64,000 nt of DNA from Hyaloperonospora brassicae. Taxonomy: Eukaryota > Oomycota > Peronosporomycetes > Peronosporales > Peronosporaceae. The stretch covers positions 62,001-126,000 of the forward strand of contig CANTFL010001372.1 of the NCBI GenBank assembly GCA_947650285.1. The letters are read 5' to 3'. A model generated the notes under the pieces. It was given only the letters and a program-made list of their open reading frames with translations, had not been told where the DNA came from and searched no databases. Of the stretch, positions 10,492 to 19,494 are shown piece by piece. The position numbers and the translations under genes were made by a program. Positions within the stretch are counted from its first letter, which is position 1, and each line of letters opens with the position of its first letter.

Positions 10492-11045
10492 CACTCGCAA
10501 AACATCAGTTTGATTACAAAAAAGCTATCGTTTTGTGGGCGTTGTCATCAACTTGGCATTGCAGTCAGCGAACATACGATCGGCGAGCACAGAATGTGTC
10601 ATGATCGAAGCTCCCCGTCCGATCATGACACATTCTGTGCTCGCCGATCGTATGTTCGCTAACTGGCGAGTCGAAGCATGGGACACACATTTTCCAAGCA
10701 GTGCGGACGACATTCCTCGATTAAGTGGCGTCTGAATACGCGCTTGTAGCGAAATGCACGCTTGCAGCTAGTACCGCATATAGTATGCTGGAGCAAATTG
10801 TTCGGTCGGTTGTTTCCATCGCGACTACACTTGACCGACTCCACGTGGCTAGGCGACACCTCATCGTCTAGTACATCTATCCGTTACAGCGTCCACATCG
10901 TACAAAGACGCATCGCACACATCGTATAAGTGATAGCGTAGCTGTTGTACAGATCATCTCCCGAAAGGCAAACGTCAATGCACGGACGTGCGACGATGAG
11001 GCCACCGATCAATTCGACGCACTGGCGACTGCAGATGATTCGTTG
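10492..11045. repeat. 554-bp direct repeat, copy 2
   Basis: Second copy of the module at 6155-6708, in the same orientation and of the same length. The minus-strand zinc-finger-like string (CGTSCKRAFRYKRVFRRHL) is conserved at about 10659-10859. Confidence 0.8.
10564..10663. repeat. 44-bp-arm palindrome (hairpin), copy 2
   Basis: Arms 10564-10607 and 10620-10663 are reverse complements with one mismatch (GCTGAC in the first copy, GCTAAC here). The spacer is 12 bases and differs from copy 1 at two positions. Confidence 0.95.
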
Positions 11046-11408
11046 AGGTAGAGAAAGATGGCTGCATCAGACGCGCACGTCCAACCGAAGACCGAGGCCA
11101 CGCTCCAGACGTTTCGTGGCAAGAAAGACCAGCGCTTCCACGAAGACGCCACTGTCGACTGAAACCACACGACGAATGGCTGCGACGCGCTAATAAACAA
11201 TCCATCGGAGCGGCTACCGTGGCATCTGCAAACGGCGCGTCACTTTCGATTTGCACGTGTGCCACCCATTGATTTGCAGTTTACACGGAGGCACAGACTA
11301 TTAGGCGTTTGAGGATAGCTGCACGATGTGCGGTGGCACGTTGCGGCCATAGAAAAGTTCCCACGTGTGTGTGTGTCGTAAGACAGAGCAATGTGACGAG
11401 AGAGAGAC
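11046..11408. other. intergenic; nothing recognised
   Basis: No gene or repeat was recognised in this stretch. It ends in GAGAC (11404-11408), the left half of the target-site duplication of the outer element that starts at 11409. Confidence 0.6.
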
Positions 11409-11510
11409 TGCAACGGAGCACACCCTTGCGTGAATTTAACGCAAGGGTATCGGTGCCCCGACAGACGTACACAAGGCAAGCGAGAAAGCATAGGTAGGGT
11501 AAAGCAGAAC
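11409..11510 (-). repeat. truncated LTR (family 1, subtype 1) abutting element B
   Basis: The first ~100 bp of a subtype-1 LTR (TGCAACGGAGCACACCC... through GGTATCGGTGCC to GCAGAAC) is followed directly by a complete subtype-2 LTR starting TGTAAAGGGG. The five bases before it, GAGAC (11404-11408), are repeated after the right LTR of element B (19495-19499). This LTR stub is therefore the original left end of that insertion. Confidence 0.85.
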
Positions 11511-11899
11511 TGTAAAGGGGCACACCCTTGCGTAACTTAACGCAAGGGTTTTGAGTGCCCCGACGGACGTACACGTGGCAAGCGAGGAAGCGTAGGTAGG
11601 GTAAAAGTAGAACTGTTATATTAATAAAATAAGTCTTTAAACTACTGTCTCTTCGTTTGACTTAATTCAATTATACTAATATAACTGCATGTATGGTGAC
11701 GTCTCGTCACCACTCATTGCGCGCGTCTTGCGGCGATTGGTGGGTTGATATCATCACGATATCAACCAATGAACAGACCCTTTGGTCGACCCTTTAATAT
11801 CACCACTTTGGTGATATTGTTTAAAGAATATCCATCTTATATTCTCTATTGTCAGTTTCCTTAAAGTGACAATATCATGTAACGGGCTGCCCCGTTACA
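11511..11899 (-). repeat. 3' LTR of element B (family 1, LTR subtype 2)
   Basis: The 389-bp LTR starts TGTAAAGGGG and ends CCCCGTTACA. It has the subtype-2 features of the solo LTR at 46334: GGGTTTTGAGTGCCCC, ACACGTGGCAAG and GTATGGTGACG. The right LTR of the same element instead reads GGGTATCGGTGCC. Confidence 0.92.
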
Positions 11900-11910
11900 T
11901 CACCCCCCTT
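11900..11910 (-). other. polypurine tract of element B
   Basis: The minus strand reads AAGGGGGGTGA immediately before the 3' LTR. This is the expected plus-strand primer position for an LTR retrotransposon. Confidence 0.7.
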
Positions 11911-12029
11911 AACTGATAGTCACCGTGTGACTATCGAAAACATGGAGGCCACCCGTTGGCCACCATTGGGACAGGGAGCACTTGTTGGGTCCGTTCCATT
12001 CACTTTCCGCTTGACCTCGCATAGTTAAC

Positions 12030-13637
12030 ATGTCTATGCGAGGTGACTCAAGACCCACACAGCCTGGTGCTGTGCAAGCCTCTGCGGCAGACGACGAAGC
12101 GTCTGCCGCCTCTTCTTCGCCTGCAGCAACAGGTGCTGCAGGTGCACGCGGTATAACACCGCGTGCGCACGATGACCCTGATGTAGAAGTCATCTACTCT
12201 GGCGAGTCAGACGTGTCTGACTCGGGCAATGCTCCAGAGGCGTCTCGCTCACCGGCGACGTCTCAGTATTCGCCAAGACCACTGCCGAACGAACGGACTC
12301 GTGATTTGCATCACAGTCTGTTCGGCAGTGATGATGATGATGATCAGGGTGGTCAGTTCTATTCTTCACCACCGCCGGCTCGTGCGTCTTCGCACGAGCG
12401 TGATGACGATGGCGCGAGCCGTCGTCAATCTGGGAGCCGTGGTGCCGACAAGGGTACCACTGTGAAGCGTGATGAGTTGAAGCCGTGGCATTTGCCCGAA
12501 CAACTCATCAATAGCCTGTCTCACGAGACAGGCCAACACCATCGAATACCCTTATTCGATGCAACCGAGCTTCACGGCTTGAGTCCCAGCGCGAGCAATT
12601 TTCGCGCTGAGGAAGACTTTTATCTCGATGTCTTTCTTAGACATCGATGGTACAACAGCAACCAAAAGCGTGACAAAGCCTCGCTTTTGGCTGCGTGGAA
12701 CGCGTTCGTCCAAAACGTAAAGAATTTTGGACGAGAAGGGTGGCTCAAGAAACTTGAGGCGACACGCCTCAGGTTTGAAAAGCGAACGCCAACCGGTACT
12801 AGGTACCGGTTGCACTGTTTGTCGAGTGAGGCAGGCATTCCTTGCCTCACATGAGGAGACCCTTGTGCGAGTTGTGTTGACAACTCGCAGCGTGCACATA
12901 GGGATGTGTACTCCCTAAATTCGCCCTGGGGAAGGGCACATCTCTCGGAGGAGATGCGTGACGCGATTGCAAACTTGCAATCCGTCTACAAGCGCCTAGG
13001 GTGCGTTTTTACCGATGGGCCACAGGACTCATCGGATGGGTCTCGTCATACTGGCGGACGAGACCTTCAACATCCATCAACAGCTGAGAGCGGGGCTCCC
13101 AGCTGTTCCAAGAGGGTGGATACCCCCGCCACTGGACGAGGTAGCTCGTCCTTGATCCTGAATCGTCACGGTGATTCACGATACGCTTCACTAGAAAGCG
13201 TTGACCACCGTGAGCATCCACCAAAGAATGTGGTGGAAGAGGAAAGACCTCCTCCAGATGATTCTGTTCACCATCTCGACCCTCACGAGATGGATCGCGC
13301 AATCGATGAATTGCGCGATGACTTGAAGCACGAGCGCGATCGGCGCTACGCTTTGACCGATACCGTCCGGAAGAACCGCGAGGGTCACGAGGCTGATCGG
13401 GCGAGGGATCGCGCCGATTATGCCACGGCGCAGCTTCAGGTAGAGCGGGATGTCCACTCCCTATTCGGCGAGCTGGCGACAGCTCGCGGGGAGATATATC
13501 GGTTGAATACCGAGGTATCATATCTGCGCGACCAGACGGATCGTCTGGAGCGCGAATGCAAGAACTTGATGGATGTTCTTGAACTTGGGGGCTATCTTCA
13601 TCGGAAGAAGAAGGCTCGTACTGACAGTACGACCTGA
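12030..13637 (+). CDS. antisense ORF in the 3' region of element B, coiled-coil protein of unknown function (one internal TGA)
   Basis: This is a single reading frame from the ATG at 12030 to the TGA at 13635, 535 codons interrupted only by a TGA at 12852-12854. It runs opposite to gag-pol. From 13009 onward it overlaps the integrase tail/chromodomain frame on the other strand. The N-terminal ~120 residues are acidic and Ser/Asp-rich. A middle region ([13 protein letters not shown] onward) is rich in aromatic and basic residues. The C-terminal ~110 residues form a strongly charged coiled coil ending in a KKKAR-type basic string. TTCACTTTCC lies 22-31 bases upstream and resembles an oomycete initiator, which is weak evidence of its own promoter. 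A comparable ORF exists in elements C and D. The function is unknown; a regulatory or structural accessory protein is possible. Confidence 0.6.
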
Positions 13638-14241
13638 GCCTCCCCACGTAAAACGCAGGATGCGTGCGCATCCTACGTGGCAATTCGAGTGTGTATGCAT
13701 TGCCCTTGTGATGCAACACTCGAAATGGCCTAATGTATTTCGGCAGTAGTTTACTACTGCCGACACTAGTGACTGCATATCCAGGTAGGTTTACAGTTGA
13801 CAGTAGTACTAGGTCGTTAACCTTAAATGAAAGAACATTTGCACTTCTATTCTTGTCTGCGTTCCGTTTCTGACGGTCTACCGCATTTGCGATGGAGTCT
13901 TGAACGAAGCGGACTATCGCCTCTCGAGTCAGCAGGAAGTTCTCTCCTGACTCTTTGTTTTGTCTTTCAGTGCGCTTCGTGCGCACTACTAAGAGATTGT
14001 TCTCTTCTTCAGCGAGGTTGTCTTCTTCCTCGCTGACATAATTGTTGGCGATGCTGAATATACCAGCATCGTCATCATCATCCGAGTCAATAATAGCGGC
14101 GACGCTATTATTGAGGTGATCTTCTTCATCGATGTCGACTTGATCGACATCGGCATCATACGTGACGACGTTTGCGTCGACACGTGATGAGCAAGAGCCA
14201 AAACTGTTTTTGCTCGAGCGAGTTCCTCCCCCCTTATCCAA
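13009..14241 (-). CDS. integrase C-terminal tail with chromodomain (element B pol, 3' part)
   Basis: The 410-residue open frame starts in a Ser/Asp/Glu-rich insert. It passes through the integrase C-terminal block ([20 protein letters not shown], then [19 protein letters not shown]), then a Pro/Ser/Arg-rich linker. It ends in a chromodomain in the last ~65 residues ([31 protein letters not shown]). Chromodomains in this position direct integration to marked chromatin in chromoviruses. It lies in the same frame as the main pol ORF, but frameshifted and stopped integrase sequence separates the two. The acidic insert between the integrase core and the tail is unusual. The last 629 bases are also coding on the opposite strand. 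Confidence 0.85.
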   Translation of the reverse strand: MDKGGGTRSSKNSFGSCSSRVDANVVTYDADVDQVDIDEEDHLNNSVAAIIDSDDDDDAGIFSIANNYVSEEEDNLAEEENNLLVVRTKRTERQNKESGENFLLTREAIVRFVQDSIANAVDRQKRNADKNRSANVLSFKVNDLVLLSTVNLPGYAVTSVGSSKLLPKYIRPFRVLHHKGNAYTLELPRRMRTHPAFYVGRLRSYCQYEPSSSDEDSPQVQEHPSSSCIRAPDDPSGRADMIPRYSTDISPRELSPARRIGSGHPALPEAAPWHNRRDPSPDQPRDPRGSSGRYRSKRSADRARASSHRAIHRLRDPSREGRDGEQNHLEEVFPLPPHSLVDAHGGQRFLVKRIVNHRDDSGSRTSYLVQWRGYPPSWNSWEPRSQLLMDVEGLVRQYDETHPMSPVAHR

Positions 14242-14600
14242 GAGTCACACTCTATAATAGTGGGCACTCGTGGATGGCGTAGGCCATTCACGTAAAACGG
14301 TTTGTGCTGTGTGGAAGCATGCACCGAATAACTGATGGCGAATTCCACCATGGGTAGGAATTCGCTCCAAGTCGGAAACGAGTGAACATATCCTCGAAGG
14401 ATCTATTCGAGGACACGGTTCGCAAGTTCTGTCTGACCATCTGTTTCGGGATGGTCAGAAGTAGACATCTTCAATCGTGTTCCAAGAAAACGGAACACGG
14501 GTTGCCAAAACGCCGCCTTGAACCGAGGGTCACGGTCGGATACGAGTTCACGGGGTAACCCCGTGGAGTCTAAAGACCGTGTCCAGAAAGACACGAGCAC
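13989..14600 (-). pseudogene. integrase catalytic-core remnant, frameshifted and stopped (element B)
   Basis: In a different frame from the upstream pol ORF, the sequence reads the integrase core. ELVSDRDPRFKAAFWQ carries the second catalytic Asp. TSDHPETDGQTE carries the third acidic region, ending in RVLE. A TAG at 14403-14405 follows, then the frame continues (MVEFAISYSVHAST, PFYVNGLRHPRVP) to about 14241. There the frame changes again into the tail ORF. Two frameshifts and one stop therefore break integrase in this copy. Confidence 0.85.
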
Positions 14601-17505
14601 AACCTTGAGCCTTTATTGACTCAGGGACAGCAGCAAGATGGACCATCTTGCTGAATCGGTCTACAAACACAAGAATACCATTATTCTTGTGAGCGTCTTC
14701 GGGAAACCCGAAGACGAAGTCCATTGAAACGGACTGCCAGCACTCTGTCAAAACAGGCAGATGCTGCAATGGCGCACGGGATGAAGGGCTAGGCTTCACC
14801 CGTTGACAAACTTCGCAAGCACGTATGTACTTGCGAACAAACTGATACTGGCGGGGCCAGTAAAAGTCACGACTTACCGTGAGGTAAGTCTTTTCTCTAC
14901 CACGATGGCCGCTTGTTGGGGCATCGTGACACTCGTACATGATGCGCAACCGCAAATCATGATGAGCGGGTACGACGACACGAGGCGTGTCGTCGGCAAC
15001 GGCTGTATAGTACAGCAATCCGTTGCGTGTATTATACCGATCCGATGAGGATCGGTACAAAGCCGGTAAATCCCTCATGGATTTACTGGATGGATTCACC
15101 AGATGATCCATCAATCGCAGAAGATCCTTATCTTCCGCGTATGCCTTTCGTACGTCGTCAAGTAAACTTGACGACGGGACACTGACTGACAGTGTCGCAA
15201 CAGTGGGCTTATCCTCACTGTTGATTTGTGCGTCCAGCTCGAAATCGGGCCGGCGCGAGACCGCATCAGCAACGACATTGAGTCGTCCTTGTTTATACTC
15301 CATGGAGAAGTTATACTCCGCGAAGAAAGACAGCCACCTCGCCATCCTTTGCGAGAGGTGTGGATTCTCTACGGCCGTGCGTAATGACGCATGGTCCGTA
15401 TAGACAACAAACGGTCTATCTCCCAAGAGATAGACGCGAAACTTAGCCAGTGCGTATTTCATGGCAAGGAGTTCCTTGTCATGCACTGGGTAATTACGCT
15501 CAGCTGCTTGCAGCTGACGCGACTGATAACAGATGACGCGCTCCGCGCCATCTGCATCGAACTGCATTAACGCACAGCCGATTGCAAAATCGCTGGCGTC
15601 ACAGACCCCATGAAATGGTCTGTCCTGATCTGCAATCGCCAAGATCGACGATTGCATCAAGCTTTGCTTGATACCTTGAAAGGAACGCTGGCACTCAGCG
15701 TTCCATGACCACTTGACATTTTTCTTGAGCAAGCAATAAAGATGAACAGTCATCTCGGCATAGTTGCGCGAGTACTTGTGCAAGTACGCCGCTAGACCAA
15801 GGAACTTCCTTAGTCCCTTGATATCGACTGGCACTGGCCAGTCGGTGATCGCCTTGATCTTTATGGGATCAGGGCGTACGCCGTGTTTACACACGATGCA
15901 CCCAAGAAGTGTATATTCGCGGCTAGCGAAATACCACTTCATGAGGTTGGCGTACAACTTATGCTTGCGCATAAGTTGAAGAACCTGACGAGCGCGAGTT
16001 CTGTAAACTTCAACGTCCGTCTTTCCGTCCATATCCCGGCTATGGACGAACACATCGTCGAAGTAACTCGGTGCGAAGTCTCGCACCGGTCTCAACAGAT
16101 TTGTGACACATCTGTTGAATGTTGCAGGGGCATTGCTCAGCCCCTGTGGCATCACTAGCCACTCCCACATCATCCCGCTGGGGGTACTCACTGCCGTGAA
16201 CGGGACGTCCCGTTCACGCATGAGGATCTGATAGAATCCATCCATCAGATCCATGGACGAAAAGATGGTACTCTTTGACATACCATCTATGATTACGTCC
16301 TTCCTCGGTATCGGCGTCTGAGCCGGTACCGTTGCAGCATTCAATTTGTTGAATGCGTGCACTATCCGCCACCCTCCTGTGGCCTTTCGCACACAGAAGG
16401 TCGGAGAGCTGTGAGGGGATGTTGATTCCCTCACATGGCTCGCTGCTAAGCGATCGGCAAAGAACTTGTCGATCGCTAGTACTTGTTCACGAGGCAGTGG
16501 CCACTGCTTCATGACACAGTATTTCGAGCCCGGTCTGGTCTCGATCTCGTGTCGAGTGCCTTTGTCCTTAGGTAACTCGCAAGGTACGGATTCAGGGAAC
16601 ACATCCCTGAATTCGATCAAATCCTTATACAAAGGATTTGCCTGAAGTGACTCCCAGGATTGGGACGCGTATCGCTCAATCCGAGTCTTCTCATCGGGGA
16701 CACTTTCGTCCATCGATGAGCTGCTGAGAACCCGTTGGTTCTCAGCAAATACTGTTGCCGACCGAATGTCGGTCACATACTCGTCCTCTGTGACGAGTAT
16801 GCAGATCTGCTTGACTTTGCCACTACGCAGATCACGCAAGAACCGTTTCGGTTCTAGCGTTGGCAACTGAGTTATCTCCGAAGTCAACTTCGGAGGCACA
16901 ATCAGATCAAGCGTATAAGCGCCTACGCTTGATCCGTCATTAACCAAGACGTTCAACGTCTCGGTTACTTCCTGGGAACTTGCTTCCACAGGTTGCTGAG
17001 GGCCTAATCCCTCAGCAAGCGACTCTTGAGGAATTCCTTCCTCAAGTACGTGGGGACTTATTCCCTCTACATCTTCTGACTGTGGCTGTGCAACCACAGT
17101 CAGGGACCTGTCCTCTACGGTCGACTCTCCAATCGACCTAGGATTTCCATGTTGCCCCTTGGAGGCAACAGGTTTCTTCTGTCTAAGATGCTGCCCGCTA
17201 GGCATGCATCCATGTCCCGGTCCAATCGACTTATTCGAGTGGTGGACCTTCGGCGCAGCCTGTACTTCTGTACAGCCGCCGGGAGCATGCTCCACAGTGT
17301 AGTGATCAACTACACTGTGATCTTGTGCAGTCGTGCTAACGACCGAACCGCAAGTGAGGCCAGCGCACTCACTCGCAGAACATCCACACGCTTGTGGACG
17401 CTCCAAGATGTTCATCAGATGGCCATCTGATGAACAAGCAGCAGGCATCTTCACGGATCGATGCTGCCAGCTCACCCTTTGCTCGTACTTTCTGAGCCAA
17501 GGCAA
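14548..17505 (-). CDS. pol: reverse transcriptase - RNase H - integrase N-terminal part (element B)
   Basis: The 985-residue ORF opens with the end of the protease (PWLRKYEQ; the frame is open further upstream with FDVILGL) and then a long variable linker (about 20-300). The reverse transcriptase spans about 305-500, with YFDD at 481-484. RNase H (CDASDF at 635-640, YTDHASLRT about 702-710) ends near 755. The integrase HHCC zinc region has H860, H867, C897 and C900. The first catalytic Asp lies in MDFVFG (929). The product copies element RNA into DNA and prepares it for integration. The frame ends at a TGA created by a frameshift after FRLHG, so integrase is truncated. It lies in the same frame as gag and protease upstream. 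Confidence 0.92.
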   Translation of the reverse strand: MPWLRKYEQRVSWQHRSVKMPAACSSDGHLMNILERPQACGCSASECAGLTCGSVVSTTAQDHSVVDHYTVEHAPGGCTEVQAAPKVHHSNKSIGPGHGCMPSGQHLRQKKPVASKGQHGNPRSIGESTVEDRSLTVVAQPQSEDVEGISPHVLEEGIPQESLAEGLGPQQPVEASSQEVTETLNVLVNDGSSVGAYTLDLIVPPKLTSEITQLPTLEPKRFLRDLRSGKVKQICILVTEDEYVTDIRSATVFAENQRVLSSSSMDESVPDEKTRIERYASQSWESLQANPLYKDLIEFRDVFPESVPCELPKDKGTRHEIETRPGSKYCVMKQWPLPREQVLAIDKFFADRLAASHVRESTSPHSSPTFCVRKATGGWRIVHAFNKLNAATVPAQTPIPRKDVIIDGMSKSTIFSSMDLMDGFYQILMRERDVPFTAVSTPSGMMWEWLVMPQGLSNAPATFNRCVTNLLRPVRDFAPSYFDDVFVHSRDMDGKTDVEVYRTRARQVLQLMRKHKLYANLMKWYFASREYTLLGCIVCKHGVRPDPIKIKAITDWPVPVDIKGLRKFLGLAAYLHKYSRNYAEMTVHLYCLLKKNVKWSWNAECQRSFQGIKQSLMQSSILAIADQDRPFHGVCDASDFAIGCALMQFDADGAERVICYQSRQLQAAERNYPVHDKELLAMKYALAKFRVYLLGDRPFVVYTDHASLRTAVENPHLSQRMARWLSFFAEYNFSMEYKQGRLNVVADAVSRRPDFELDAQINSEDKPTVATLSVSVPSSSLLDDVRKAYAEDKDLLRLMDHLVNPSSKSMRDLPALYRSSSDRYNTRNGLLYYTAVADDTPRVVVPAHHDLRLRIMYECHDAPTSGHRGREKTYLTVSRDFYWPRQYQFVRKYIRACEVCQRVKPSPSSRAPLQHLPVLTECWQSVSMDFVFGFPEDAHKNNGILVFVDRFSKMVHLAAVPESIKAQGCARVFLDTVFRLHGVTP

Positions 17506-17580
17506 TCCCAGGATGACATCAAATTTGTCATCCAGATCCAGTACGATGAATTCATCATCGTACTGTTCGCCCTCTAACGT

Positions 17581-17844
17581 TTAGTGGATTCCGACTACAC
17601 GTTTCTCAACGGCTATCGATGCGCCTATTGCAAGGCGCACCGTCATCCTTGTGAGGGGAATGTCGCGCTCAACGAACTTGAGCCTGCGATCTTCCAGTGA
17701 CTGGCGACGAACAAAATTGTTCGACGCCCCACAGTCTACTAGGGCACGAAGCGACAAATCATTTGTCACTTCCAACTTCAATGTGATGAGCGAAACGTCA
17801 TCACCAGGTGCAGAGACACACAAATGATTGTGTATCTGGAGCAA
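17581..17844 (-). pseudogene. retropepsin-like aspartic protease fragment (element B)
   Basis: The frame contains the active-site string ALVDCGASNN and lies in the same frame as gag upstream and RT downstream. A TGA (17851-17853) precedes it and a TAA (17581-17583) follows it; after the TAA the protease fold continues toward DVILGLPWL. Both stops are also present in element A. No ATG is available, so the protein would have to come from read-through of the gag TAG and the following TGA, or it is dead. Confidence 0.75.
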
Positions 17845-17904
17845 CTTTCGTCAAGAGATTTGCAAATTCTCTTGAGGTTGCTGGATCAGTAGGGCGCTCC
17901 GCCC

Positions 17905-19059
17905 CTACTGACCCCGACCATTTTTTGATGGTCCGTCTCGCTGTTGCGGCTTCGCAACAGCGCTGGACCCACTCCCATTGCCCTTCTTGGCGAATGGTCG
18001 TCCATTTCGCTCAGTACTGTTTGTTACTGGGCGTGGAGCACTACACTCGTATGCGTAGTGCCCTAACTTCTGACAGCGATTGCACCTCTGCAATCGCTTG
18101 TTGTTTGAAGAGCGAGGTCTCTCGCTCTCAATATAACAGAGGTCCATTGGTTCTGGACCTCCGATCTCTTGTCGTCTTGGTGGAAGATAAGAGTTTGAGC
18201 TAGCATGAGCCTGTACCATGCTAAAGTCTTCCTGGTCCGCGGCTGATATCGCCTCTTCCAGCGTATTCAGCTCCAGGCGGAACAGGTGGCTCCTGACGGG
18301 CCCTTCGGCGAGCCCTTGCATGAACACCGTAATCAATGTGTGTTCATGGACTGAATTAGCAGTTATACTGCTCGCGAGGAGTCGTATATGTTGAGCGTAA
18401 TCGTGCACATCACGCTTACCCTGTTTAAGTTTCAGGAGCTCTGAACGAGCCCTAAACTCAGCCCGTGACGGCTCAAACATTTGTCTGAGACGGGACTTGA
18501 AGTCATCTAGCGACCTAAAGACATTTGGGTTGCTACTCTCGAGCCCCGGGGACCAAGTTTTGGCACGTCCTGCCGAGTGGGTTTGAGCAAATGTGAGTTT
18601 CATTTGCTCATCTTCGACGCGACGAGCCCTTAAGGCTCTATCGAGTTCGACAAACCACAGTAACAGGAAGTTTTCCGGGACTTCATTGTACTTTGAGATG
18701 TCAAACTTCATGACTTCGGGACGACGCGCATGTGCCGTCCCGCCTACAGCAGCATGGAATTGCTGCTGTCTCAACAGCTCTGTATGTCGAGCACCGAGTT
18801 CTCTCAACTGCTCGGCCTGTTGAGAGCCTTGCTGGTGAAGCAAGGCTACTTTCTCCCTTTCGGCGACAAGTTCATTTTGAATGAACTTGGCTATAGCGGC
18901 ATGTTGTTGGTCTCTGTCTAGAGACTCTAACATGGCGCTAATGGCGACCTCGCGTACGGTAGAACTCATTCGTTCTACCGCACTCCATTCTATGTCACTC
19001 AAATGGTCAAACCCTTCACGCGTGGCGTGAAAGGTCTCTTCATCATCCAACATGTTCAT
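17905..19059 (-). CDS. gag polyprotein (element B)
   Basis: The intact 384-residue frame begins with an ATG shortly after the primer binding site. The N-terminal ~110 residues are helical and Gln/Glu-rich. The central capsid-like region follows (FLLLWFVELDRALRARR, FRSLDDFKSRLRQMF, and LKLKQGKRDVHDYAQHIRLL, a retrotransposon gag domain). The zinc knuckle CNRCQKLGHYAYEC (C-x2-C-x4-H-x4-C) and a basic tail complete it. The protein forms the virus-like particle and binds element RNA. The stop is TAG, lies within an 8-bp stem (17887-17910), and is followed in the same frame by the protease region. Confidence 0.92.
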   Translation of the reverse strand: MNMLDDEETFHATREGFDHLSDIEWSAVERMSSTVREVAISAMLESLDRDQQHAAIAKFIQNELVAEREKVALLHQQGSQQAEQLRELGARHTELLRQQQFHAAVGGTAHARRPEVMKFDISKYNEVPENFLLLWFVELDRALRARRVEDEQMKLTFAQTHSAGRAKTWSPGLESSNPNVFRSLDDFKSRLRQMFEPSRAEFRARSELLKLKQGKRDVHDYAQHIRLLASSITANSVHEHTLITVFMQGLAEGPVRSHLFRLELNTLEEAISAADQEDFSMVQAHASSNSYLPPRRQEIGGPEPMDLCYIESERPRSSNNKRLQRCNRCQKLGHYAYECSAPRPVTNSTERNGRPFAKKGNGSGSSAVAKPQQRDGPSKNGRGQ

Positions 19060-19085
19060 GTTGGATGTTGTGGTCCTTGGAAGGA

Positions 19086-19101
19086 CTACAAAGTGCTACC
19101 A
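19086..19101 (-). other. primer binding site, element B
   Basis: The minus strand reads TGGTAGCACTTTGTAG two bases inside the 5' LTR, identical to element A. Confidence 0.7.
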
Positions 19102-19103
19102 GG

Positions 19104-19494
19104 TGTAACGGGGCACACCCTTGCGTGAACTTAACGCAAGGGTATCGGTGCCCCGACAGACGTACACAAGGCAAGCGAGGAAGCGTAGGTAGGGTAAAAG
19201 CAGAACTGTTAAAATAATATAATTAAGTCTTTTAACCACTGTCTCTCTGTTTGACTTAACTTAATTATGTTAATATAACTGAGTGTATGATGACGTCTCG
19301 TCACCACTCATTGCGCGCGTCTTGCGGCGATTGGTGGGTTGATATCATCAAGATATCAACCAATGAACAGACCCTTTGGTCGACCCTTCAATATCACCGC
19401 TTCGGTGATATTGTTTAAAGAATATTCAACTTCATATTCTTTATTGTCACTTTAAGAAAAGTGACAATTCCATGTAATGGGCTGCCCTGTTACA
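19104..19494 (-). repeat. 5' LTR of element B (family 1, LTR subtype 1)
   Basis: The 391-bp LTR starts TGTAACGGGG and ends CCCTGTTACA. It matches the LTR of element A, not its own left LTR. It is followed by GAGAC (19495-19499), which matches 11404-11408. Confidence 0.92.

Larger units (their letters stand above)
11511..19494 (-). mobile_element. Ty3/gypsy chromovirus element B (family 1), chimeric and defective
   Basis: On the minus strand the order is 5' LTR (19104-19494), primer binding site, gag, protease, RT-RNase H-integrase, chromodomain, polypurine tract and 3' LTR (11511-11899). An additional plus-strand ORF (12030-13637) lies between the end of pol and the 3' LTR. The two LTRs are different subtypes: the right one resembles element A and the left one resembles the solo LTR at 46334. 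The target-site duplication (GAGAC) is outside the stub at 11409. This indicates a nested insertion or recombination within the left LTR. Integrase has frameshifts and a stop, so the copy is not autonomous as sequenced. Short hairpins are present throughout. Confidence 0.95.
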
